From the NCBI GenBank assembly GCA_947462335.1, contig OX381705.1:38029570-38093569 (forward strand): a stretch of 64,000 nt of DNA, in the 5' to 3' direction. Position numbers and translations under genes: made by a program. Under the pieces are notes generated by a model. It saw only the letters and a list, made by a program, of their open reading frames with translations. It did not search any database and was not told the DNA's origin. Source of the stretch: Harmothoe impar. Taxonomy: Eukaryota > Annelida > Polychaeta > Phyllodocida > Polynoidae. Below, piece after piece: positions 47,401 to 59,400 of the stretch (positions are counted from its first letter, which is position 1; each line of letters begins with the position of its first letter).

Positions 47401-50400
47401 TGTCACGTGTGTGGTGCCATGCCCAGCTACAGAATGCGCTCCCTGGTGGGTAATAAGAGAACTAAAACCAGCCCCAGCGACTCTGCATTTTGGCGGCAAT
47501 ATGGCCGTGGCGATGGTTGCGCCACCTGCAGTTAACTGCTGGTAGGTGAGCCTTTATAAGTCTTTGTGCACCACTGTTGGAGTATCCCTTGGTGTTAAAA
47601 GTGACTCACTTTTTGATCTCACCTGCTCTTAACCATTGCAGGTATAGGAAGTCTGTGTGAACGTGACTCTTTTAAAGTCAGGATTCAAGGTCACTGGCCT
47701 ATCTTCAGCATTAGTTCACATAGACTCTGTTTTCGGGTTGTTTTTGACATTTTTTGAGGGGCTTTTTTCATGGGGAATTTTTTTTTTTTGACATTTTGAA
47801 AAAAAGAGGGGGACACAGATTGTTCCACAGTAGAACTTTAGCTTTATTTTGAACAGAAAAAACAAAAACCAAAGGCAGGGCGAACGTTCAAAGTCAGCTG
47901 ACCAATCTACGTTTTTTGTAGGAAAACCGTCTCACAGAGACCCAGGGTACCCCTGGGTCAACAAGCAGCGAGTACAACTAGAGGGCTTGAACTGAAAAAG
48001 CAGTGCAGAAAATGAGGGCAATGCACAATTTAAGGGATGTAATTTTGATATGTGTAATCTCTGGAGCAGTCTACAAACACATCCACACCCTACTAGACAC
48101 ACCGGAGTTTCGGCCAATAATCAACGGCCTTATATGCCCCCTGAGGTGCATCCTGATTGGTCGGTTCAGCCAGCTGACATAGACATCATTTGCATATATT
48201 GAGTTACACACGTCCTACCCCTACCAGCTGTAGAGGCAAAATGAGCTCCTTCCCTCTGAAAGCCCGCCTTTTATAACCTTGTTAATGCTGTGACACTGTA
48301 TCCACTGACACTATACCCTGTGCGAGATTGTGTTTCCTGCGCTATCTTCTGGAGCGAGTGGAGTCTGTTACGCTTGCGCCTCTACATGGGTCCCAACAGT
48401 TTCGACTGTGTCACCATGTCGATCTTTAGCAAAAGGGTTGTGTCACTGTGTCGATTTTTATTGTGGCACACACTAGTGTGTGCGTTATAACTAGGACTGA
48501 GACTATGCAAGTCTACTACCGCTGAACTCACCAGGTGGTGCTACCACCCACCTGTGTGGTGACTGGGTGTCCAGTCACACTGACAGAGGAGAGCTAGCTG
48601 GCAACACATGGACTAAATTATTGGCGCATATTGGCGTTTATCTACGTTAATAGGGGAAAACAAACCAGATATTGTGCGACCTGTAGGAGCAGCCATCTAG
48701 CCCCCAGAGGAAAAAAGTGTACCAGGTTACCAATTTTCTCGTCAGTGTCAGAATCCGAGGAGGAATATGTGGAGGAGCCTCGTGACCGACGGACGCCCAA
48801 GGGCAAGGGCCATTACACCCCCAAGGGCCCCAAGGCGAAGGGCTCTAAGAAAATACACAAGATCTTTATGTATATAGAACATACTAGGGCCTTATAAAGA
48901 TGTCTGTGTCCCTCGATTTTTAAAAGGGCCGCGTCGCCTGTGTCTATTTTAAACGCATTTACATGATACCCCTATAGCCCCATGGACAACATGGCCACCT
49001 CCATACAGCCACTTACTATAGCCCTATAGCCCCAGTCATGGACAATGTGGTCACTTACATACAGTAACCTGAAACACCCTTATAGCCTATGCAGATCTAG
49101 AGAAGTCAGTGTCGGGTGACGAAGCACGAGTCAGCATTTGATACAGTTTAATAATTTCATGCATCTCCTACTTACTGATGAATCCTTTGATGCCGAGCGA
49201 TTCTATCTCCATGTACACGAGTAGCCGGCTGTAGGTTTCCACAAGTGCAGGGGCCAGAGCCATGCTGGAACTTGTCTGGGCCAACCTGACCACACGTGTC
49301 ACTATGTTGTGAATCATACTGGAACGGATGTATAAAGGATTAAAACATTACAAATAGTGATTCACTGATTAAAGGCTACAGTCAGCCTTCACTTTCTCGA
49401 AGATGTAATGAAACATTTAAGGCCAGTTCCAGGACTTCTGTCTCAGTGTCTGAGGAAGTTTGGGATTCGAGGTACATGTAGTAATTGTTAGAGAAAGTGA
49501 GGCTCGACTGTGTACATTTTCTATTGCAGGTAAAACAAATCAGATCAGCTGTATGTTTAGTTTCCAGCACAACAGTTTGGATATCCAACGGGAAAAAAGA
49601 CTGGAGATAGAAGTTTAAATTCAGTGTAGGCACATACCTCATCTTGGCATGTACTGTCAGGGAGTCGAGCATGCTCATTGGCAGCGGCTGAATGGGTGCT
49701 GCTGCATTAATGTTGCCTGGTAACAGCGTTGTCGCCTGATTGTTGCCGTAGATACTCTCCACCAAAATGCCCATTGGCAAAGAGAAATAGTCGGTAGTGG
49801 TACTGTCTGTAAATACGAGAAGCGATAAGAGAAATAGTCGGTGGTGGTACTGTCTGTAAATACGAGAAGCGATAAGAGAAATAGTCGGTGGTGGTACTGT
49901 CTGTAAATACGAGAAGCGATAAGAGAAATAGTCGGTGGTGGTACTGTCTGTAAATACGAGAAGCGATAAGAGAAATAGTCGGTGGTGGTACTGTCTGTAA
50001 ATACGAGAAGCGATAAGAGAAATAGTCGGTGGTGGTACTGTCTGTAAATACGAGAAGCGATATGAGAAACAGTTGGTGGTGGTACTGTCTGTAAATACGA
50101 GAAGCGATATGAGAAACAGTTGGTGGTGGTACTGTCTGTAAATACAAGAAGCGATAGAAATAGCAGGTGGTGGTACTGTCTGTAAATACAACAATGTCAC
50201 TTCTTTTCCTTGTGTCAGAGATGCACCTGAAAATCTTGATGAATTGCAAATGTTGGCTCTTTAGGCCTTACTAAAGGCCACCGCAAACGATCTGTTTGGA
50301 TCAGTTGTCTCAGTCAGCAACCAAGGAGAACTGCCGATAGCGGGGCGTCCCACTGATCGGATCATGCTCTGATCCTATCAGATGATCGAGACATCTGATC

Positions 50401-53400
50401 GAAACATTCCGACTGCGGTGGCCTTAAGGTATATCCAATACTGGTAGGCCGATATCAATATACTTTATATGAAATTATTAAGATGGTCTATTTATTAGGT
50501 ATTTAAGGTCTACTCACAAGCATTACATAGAAGCACGATAACATAGTCACTATTTGTTGACAGCTTCTTGATGTTTTGCAGTGACTGCTTGAGAAAACTG
50601 TAAAAGACGAGATCATAACAGTGAGTGAATTAATATGGAGAATGTATTCAACTACGGATCGATTTGCATTAATCTTCCTCTCGGCACATTGAATATCTAC
50701 AACGATTTGTGGTGAGCAGCGTAATATAAATAGGTAAAACCCTCCTTTTTAACACTTTTCAGTCTATATAAAACAGATATTTAGAATATGTACTGATATT
50801 GACATGATAACTTAAATTGGATATTCACTTTAACAGAAAAGATATAAAGCCAAACAAAGTAATTTCTCACTCAAGGTGGCCTTTGAGGGCAAGCGGGATG
50901 GGGCGCTGAAGGCGGACCTTGTCGCTCTGTGCCTTCTTGTTGAGGTGCACCCAGATACAGGTAATGGCCATGGCGTGCGTGGAGGAGGCCTTGCTGACGT
51001 CAGGCATGGGGATGAGCTCCTTCTCCGGGTACAGCAGGTCGTACAGACGCAGCACCGGCAGGAAGTCCTCCAGCTGGCGGCACAGGGGGAGGCTCAGTTA
51101 AAGGGACTTGCTACTTGTCGCAGGATTACTGATGTTCTATTGACTTTTGCATATAACTCAGGATTATGTTAGTTTGATTTATTATCTAACAGAAAATCAA
51201 AAGAAATTGCCATGTCACAGTACTAACTTTCATGATACGGCCATTTGTGCGAAGGAGTACCTTAACTATATAAATGAATAGGAAAACAGCATTTTCACAT
51301 TATTTGTCATGGATACCCTCCTTCTTCTATTGATATTGCAACCAAACCTTGGGAATGTATAATGGACATCTATACAAACATTTTAGGACCAAAAAAACAG
51401 GGGGTCACAGATAAAATGAGATAGGCATGAATTTTGGAAAAATATTTCTTTTGCCTTAACTATAGGATCCTATGGGTGTCCTAGCAGTGAATATATGTGA
51501 ACAATGGAGGTATACTGTCAAAATAGCAAATACAAATAGTTGATTTAGGGAAAGTGGTCTATGTAGGAATATGAATATAGCTTAAAGAATACTTTTCACA
51601 GGCTTCGATTTTTGCTGCCAGGTGGCTTCTGTGTAGGAACCAGCAACTCCCTTTAACACGCTACATGCTACACTCACTCGGTACCGAGAGGGGGCGCCAC
51701 CCTTCAGGTCAATCACCTCTCTGTACCGAGATGGCTATTGTTATCTACTGACGGATACTGTATGTTAATATATGCAATTGAATTTGAGTCTAGACTAAGC
51801 AGCTGCTGGGAGAGGGACTCCTCTGTTAGAGATTTGAACGCCGCAGAGAGGCCCTCTGATCACTTCTCTACTGCAGAACGGCTGGTGCTCCAACTGATAC
51901 CGTATCGTCGCGATAAAGCGCCTGGTCTTGAAAGAGCGCCGGGGGTATAGGGGCCTCTAAATGTTTCTTAAGCACTAAAAACATGACATTGAATAAGCGC
52001 CTGTCTTGTATAAGCGCCTGTGTAAGAGCCCCGCCAAATTGAAGAGCGCCCCGGCGCTTAATCGCGACGGTACGGTAGTTGTAGTTGTTGGCACTGCGGC
52101 AAACAAAGCGAGGTCAAGGATTATCAAGGTGGGTGATGGTTATGTGCCTCTACATGGGTACCCCAATTTTTCACCATGTTGCCGTGTCGATTTTTAGCAA
52201 AAGGGCAGTGTCGGCATGTCGATTTTTAGGCATATAGTACATACTAGTGCCATATGACAATGTCTGTGTCCGTTGATTTTTCGGGTTTGCCAGCCGCGCC
52301 AGCGGCCCGGGAGCGAAGCGACCGGTGGCGCCGGCGCCGGCAAACCCTATTAATGTTTTCGTTTTGCATGGGCGCCGGCATGGGGCACCTGTGACGTCAC
52401 AGGGCAGATTATAACAATGAAAATAATATTCTGGGTATGGCCATGATGCCATCACATTTTAGTAGGGCGAATTGATACAGTTTAGTAGCGGCGAATTGAT
52501 ACATTTTAGTAGCGGTGAATTGATACATTTTAGTAGCGGCGAATTGATACATTTTAGTAGCAGGGAGTTTAAATTTTCATTTGCAGAAGAGGCCTTGTGA
52601 CGTCATCACGTTGTAGCGTAGCGACGTTGCATTGCTTTGACCACGGTCGGGTTTGCCAGCAAACCCGACCGTGGTCAAAGCCACATTTTTTAAAGTGAGC
52701 CTAGGCGAAGCCTAGCATGAAGCTCACGAAGTGAGCTTCATGCTAGGCTTCGCCCAGCACTTTATGCAGTGGTCGGAATTCATGGGGGATTTTGGGACAC
52801 AGTTTGCCTCGGAGATGGGACACAGTTTGTATCGGAGATGGGACACAGTTTGTCACGGAGATGGGACACAGTTTGTCACGGAGATGGGACACAGTTTGCC
52901 TCGGAGATGGGACACAGTTTGCCTCGGAGATGGGACACAGTTTGCCTCGGAGATGGGACACAGTTTGTCTCGGAGATGGGACACAGTTTGTCACGGAGAT
53001 GGGGCATTGTTTGTCACGGAGATGGGGCATGGTTTGTCACGGAGATGGGGCATGGTTTGTCACGGAGATGGGGCATGGTTTGTCACGGAGATGGCCGTAA
53101 TAGTAGCCCTAAACACGTTCGGGTGCGCCAGCAAACCCGACCGTGGTCAAAGCCACATTTTTCTTGTTAAAAGGGCCGTGTCGCCGTATCGCCCGTGTCG
53201 ATTTTTACCCATGTAGAGGCACGGTTACCACAGCTATGAGGTTACCACTTACCGGGTTTTTCTGTATGGAGCCAGAAATGAACTGCAGCAAGACCCACAT
53301 GAGATGGTCTCTCCCCTTCCTCAAGTTTCGGCCTTTGAGCTGAAAATGAAAAGTTGGATCCAATATATATACATTTTTGCATTAGTGAAAAGCGATTCGT

Positions 53401-56400
53401 TTTTTTATATGGACCGACAAAATGTTTAAGACAATCCTTTATTCTAATCTATGGGAGAACAAATGTGAACCTTATGTATACACTGTCACCATTTCCTTTA
53501 TTGAGGTCAATACTTTTCCGATTGTTGACCTACTAAGTTTATTTTGGATAGCTACCCACCGTGCACTCCACTGTCGTCGTCTGCGGTCCTGACATGTGTT
53601 TGCTTTAATCTACTCACCCCGAGATAAGCCCCCTCACATGCCTGTTAGCCACATTCTAAAATTACTAATGGTTATACCTACTTGACAAAACACAACTTAC
53701 TTTGAAATCCACCTTACATCTTTAAGAAATCCATATTTATATCCAAATCCCACACGACCCTCACTGAGGCAAGATGGGGTCATGTTAAATAGTAGAACAA
53801 GAAAACAAAATCCCCGTCCCTCTGGAGTATGGAGCAACTCACTGCTGCCTCTGAACCAAACAATGCAAAGTGTGACCTGCTTTATTTTAGACACGGGTAA
53901 GATATTCCATATATGGCATGTCTGACCTACAGGGTGTCACATGAGAGTAGGGTGGGTGGGGGTGAGCTGTATGTTTTGCTCCCAGCACGTGGATGGTAAA
54001 GGTGCTCAGAGCACTCCCTACATGTTCTCTAGCCTATGGGGGGCATTCCCTACATGTGCTGTAGGCTACTGGGGGGGGGGGGGGGGGCACTCCCTACATG
54101 TTCTGTAGGCTACTGGGGGGGGGGGGGCACTCCCTACATGTTCTGTAGGCTACTTGGGGGGGGGGGGCACTCCCTACATGTACTGTAGGCGAGGGGGTGG
54201 GGCACCCGTGCGTTCCTATGATGTTCCCACTCTCCGACGCCGAAATAAGACTACCACTAACTGTGCCTACCTTTTCGTAAAGCTCTAGCACCATATGCGG
54301 GAAGCTGGCGAACTGGAAGAGGACAAAGAAGATGAGCTGGCTGGAGAGGTGCTGCCACAGCTGCTGACTGACGCCTGTGTCCTCTGCCCCACCCTCGTCT
54401 GCCTCTGACCGCTCCATGGCCAGGACGACCAAGTCCACCAGCTGGTCCTCCATGACGGCACAGCGCTGTTTTACCTGCAGGATACACGAGGAGGTTATAA
54501 CGGTCATTTGTATACAATAACCCATGTGTGGTAATCTTCACGCTGAAAAAGCCATTCATAACTCAAAAACAAATTTCGGTCGAAAGTCCTTTTATTGTTT
54601 TTTCCACTTTATTGAGTTTTACGTATTTAGGCGAATGCTCACTGTTATATTGACACTAATGACAGTGAACAAGTCTTCTGTGATATTCAAAATATATGTA
54701 GTATTTGATATTTTTACTAAGAAATCATCCGCATAGATATATTCAATAGAACAAGAGCGCAATTGCCATGGAAATGTTGAAAGTGAAAATTTGTGTGTTC
54801 TATGAACCCATAAAGGAACGTGTCAATGTTTTAAATTTAGAGATATATATATTTATTTTGCAATATTTTTCTTGTCTATTTTATCCTATGTACTCCTTTT
54901 CTCACTTGAATAAGATAAGGTAACAAACAGTCATTGAAAAATAGGCCATCTTGGTAGCCATCTTGGAATTTTCCAAATTGTAATTTTGATCCAAAATATG
55001 GATTCTACACCCTAGATAACCCTAAACTCCATGTATTACACAAGGAAATCGGACAATCTTGATTTTTTGGCGGCCATCTTGGCAGCCATCTTGGAATTTT
55101 CCTAACTGTAATTTTGATCCAAAATATGGATTCTACACCCTAGATAACCCTAAACTCCATGTATTACACAAGGAAGTCGGACAATCTTGATTTTTTGGTG
55201 GCCATCTTGGAATTTTCCAAATTGTAATTTTGATCCAAAATATGGATTCTACACCCTAGATAACCCTAAACTCCATGTATTACACAAGGAAATCGGACAA
55301 TCTTGAGTTTTTGGCGGCCATCTTGGAATTTTCCAAATTGTAATTTTGATCCAAAATATGGATTCTACACCCTAGATAACCCTAAACTCCATGTATTACA
55401 CAAGGAAATTGGACAATCTTGATTTTTTGGCGGCCATCTTGGCAGCCATCTTGGAATTTTCCAAATTGTAATTTTGATCCAAAATATGGATTCTACACCC
55501 TAGATAACCCTAAACTCCATGTATTACACAAGGAAGTCGGACAATCTTGATTTTTTGGTGGCCATCTTGGAATTTTCCAAATCGCAATTTTGATCCAAAA
55601 TATGGATTCTACACCCTAGATAACCCTAAACTCCATGTATTACACGAGGAAGTCGGACAATCTTGATTTTTTTTGGTGGCCATCTTGGAATTTTCCAAAT
55701 CACAATTTTGATCCAAAATATGGATTCTACACCCTAGATATTACACAAGGAAATCAGACAATCTTTCAAGAGTTTTTGGCACCCCCCCCTTTTTTTTAAT
55801 AGTCTAGGTTACAGTTAGTAGGCCTACATTGATAAAATTGCCTATAGCACCCCCGGCCCTTTTTTTCAATAGTCTGGGCTACAGTTAGTAGGCCTACATT
55901 GCTAAAATTGCGAGAACCGGCGCCCCCACCCCCCCCCTTTTTCAATAATCCAGGCTACAGTTAGTAGGCCTACATTGATAAAATTGCCTATAGCAGTCCC
56001 CCCCCCTCCATTTTTTCGATAGTCTAGGCTACAGTTAGTAGGCCTACATTGATAAAATTGCCTATAGCACCCCCGGCCTTTTTTTCAATAGTCTGGGCTA
56101 CAGTTAGTAGGCCTACATTGCTAAAATTGCCTAGAGAACCAGCGCCCCCCCCCCCTTTTTCAATAATCCAGGCTACAGTGAGTAGGCCTCCATTGATAAA
56201 ATTGCCTATAGTACCGCCCCCCTCCCTTTTTTTCAATCCCCTAGGTGTTCATTTATTAGTAAATTCTGTCTCCTTTTGACGGGGGGGGGGGGGGGGGGGG
56301 CGTAAAAAATTCAGCCCCTTTATAAGCAAAAAAAGCCAGCACGTTATCATAGTTCAAAGGGAGGGGGTGAAAAATTTTCGACGCCTTCAGTCAGGGCCGC

Positions 56401-59400
56401 AAAAGCAGGAAGGTACGCCTACGCGCTAAGGGAGTGCTCATTTTTTAACAACATGGGGGGGGGGGGGGGTGGTGAGATTCCACGCGGAGCGTGCGAAATT
56501 TGTTTACCCCCCTGCAGGCTGAAAATCGCGCACGTTCGTGCCCCTTTGTAGCATAGTTACGCACGGGCTTTTTCCCTCAAAACAGGTTGAATTTTTTTGA
56601 CCCCCCCCAGAGGGGTCTAAATTTTTAACCCTCCCCCCCGGTCAAGGGGTCCACATTTTTCACCCCCCCCCCCCCCAAATCCACCACCCCCCCCCTGTTG
56701 TTAAAAAATGAGCACTCCCTAACCCCGAGACAGGTAGTCCTACCCATTCTAGGAGTTAGGGAGTGCTCATTTTTTAACAACACCGAAATCCGAATTCATC
56801 AATTATTTCCCCCCCCCCACCCCCCGGGAGGCAATTCCATGATTCATGGAATTGCCTCCCGGGGGGGGGGGGGGAATAATTAGAGGTGGAGGGCTAACTT
56901 TTGAACTAATAATGATAGAGCTTAGCTTTAAACACTGACAGACTCGTCTTTGCGAGATGAGTTGCAGTGGGCGATAATAAAGGAAATACGATGTCCGAGA
57001 ACTTATTCTCGCCGAACCAAAGTGTTACGAGGCCGAAACCAAAATATCTAGGGGGTTTGGACCTAAATCATCTATCAGGCGTCCAAATATAGTATCTCTT
57101 CTAGTGGTTGGGCTTTGTTTCCATACAAATAACTCTTATCAAAAAATGTTTTGACCGTTCATGTCTGTAGAGACGTGCCCGGCTTGACTTTGGCAGGGCG
57201 CCATTTGCTTGCACTTCACTGACGCCAAAATGACGGCGGCCCGGGCGTAATACTGCTCTCGACCAATCAGAAGTCAGGACTGGGGTCACGTGAGGACAGT
57301 AGAGATTGACGGACAGATGCAACAATAGAGCAGGGGCCAGCTTGGGAGTATCGGCGAACAATTTATTTGCCGAACACGAAATAAATCGAATTGGATTGAG
57401 AAATGGATGGATATGGTACTGAATTGTGTATTGGAGACGTGTGCCCACACTTCTTGTGCACAAGATGACAGGTAAATTAAATACAGGGGAGGAAATGAAG
57501 TGGTGCTGTGGGGATTCAAGTGATCTGTTATAATGACTTCTCCATTTTGTTTCGCAATGCTGAACGGCCATAGACGAAAGGGCACTTCATTTTGGTCATC
57601 AAAATACGCCTTATTATCTTTTTAATCCAAAGTGAACCATGGCTGAAATACCGTGGACAACAACTTTGGAGGGAGTAGGAAGAAAAAAAAAAGGGTTAAA
57701 TACAACATAACATATAAAAAATGAGGTTCTTGCAAGCGTGACGTTTGACAGAAAATTGACCCGAAGACGAAAAAAGACAGTTGAAACATTAAAATACATG
57801 AGAATTGAAGAATATCGAAAAATAAGAAAATGTAAAGACATGTCGTGGTACAATACAACTCAGTTCTTTCATTGACACATTTTAATGATTCTGAAAATGT
57901 GAAATAGCTGAAATATTTGAGAAATTGTGCATAAAAATTGCGGGTATATAAACGTTAGTCCATGTTGGCATGTGCCAAATAAGGACATAGAGTCACAGTA
58001 ACAGAAAACCAACATTGACACGTTAATAAATCTAGTTGAATCCAGGCTTAACCTTGCTAGGATTGTTGCACGCCACACCATATGAACCTTGACATAATCA
58101 GGGTGTGTAGTAGAAACCTTTTTACTCCAACAGAACCACGCCACCCATCAACGCAAGTTTACCGAAGCAAAATGTTTTAAGCTCTTTAGATGCGGTAGAA
58201 ATTTAATGGTGCCCGCAAGGTAGAATTTCTGTTAAAGGCAATAAGAAAAGAACATAGATTAATTTCAGTAAACTGCATTTTGTCAAGACACATGCACCCT
58301 GTTTGCTGTGCGGCACCATGAAATCAATTGCATCACTATTATATAAATTATTAGATTTCGCCATAGTTGATATCCTTTCATACATATAATGACTCCGCGA
58401 ACGATCTTAGTGCATTGGCAAAGGTTGCACTTGGGATATCAGAAAGGCATCTAAACAAGTGGTGATTTAGTTCTGGGATGGTGAGAGTTGGGTTGGTGTA
58501 ACAAAACGTAACAAAAGCGTACACACATTCAGATCTTAACATTACATGTACTACAATCAGTGTTGTGCTGGGTCCTTGCTGTATCCACAGACATCGGTTT
58601 AACAGATAGTATATACAAAGTACCAGACTACCAGTGTGTGTAAGAAGCTAGTTCTATCATAGTATGCATCCAAAAGACGTAATAGACCAACATTAATGTG
58701 TTGGTGAGAGGACCGATGCCATGTTACTGGTCATTTTAATAGTGTTTTACTGATGCCTTAGCATGGGTTGTCTTGTGATTACACCATGATAGAGCCATGT
58801 GCCATGTTGTTTCCCTAATCAACGCCTGATTATTGTATGGCGAAGTAACACACCTGGCTTGATATATAGTGTTGAATTTTAATTATGCCTGAAGGACCAG
58901 CTTCATTGCGTATTTTCTTTAAATTAACTATATGGGGTAGCTCCTCACATTGGCCAGAGCTACGTCTTTTCCCATGACCAGCGCCAGATGGTACCCAAAT
59001 CAATCCGCAGATCTGTAGAGATTGGCCTGTCTGCCCCCAACGGACATCCAATGTCTGAGACAGATCGGGTTTGGTTGTAGTATTCTCATACACAAAGTGT
59101 CAACTACAGTGGCTCAAGAGGGTCAAAAAAAAATTCATTTCAGAAATGAAAATTGAAATGAAAATTCATTCTTAGAAAATTGAAATGAAAATTCACTTTT
59201 CAATCTGAGAATTCATTTTTCAAAATGAAAATGAAAATTCACTTTTCGAAGTGAAAATTTAAATGTGCGTTGTTGACAGTTGACGCCTTGACAGTTGTGA
59301 TTTCTCACTTGCAAATGGATAGTAAAATTGAAGTTAAGATGTGAGAGTGAATTTCCATTTCAATTTTCACTTTGAAAAGTGAATATTAATTTTCATTTTC

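Larger units (their letters stand above)
52143..53222. mobile_element. 1.08-kb element with palindromes and minisatellites
   Basis: Inverted ends GTGCCTCTACATGGGT / ACCCATGTAGAGGCAC, with GGTTA at 52138-52142 and 53223-53227 as a likely target duplication. The interior holds a 24-bp tandem repeat (52454-52562), perfect palindromes (52634-52681 and 52704-52754) and a 23-bp minisatellite. No protein. Confidence 0.75.

Noticed and set aside
49382..50249. Long minus-strand frames with repeated TVPPP / STTTDYFS peptides
   Set aside because: They are the 47-bp array read in different frames, not independent proteins.
52731..53216. Long frames with repeated GDGTQF / RRWDTV peptides
   Set aside because: Products of the 23-bp minisatellite; open in several frames on both strands.
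54950..56240. Possible CRISPR-like array
   Set aside because: Repeats are contiguous satellite units with no unique spacers, in a eukaryotic intron.
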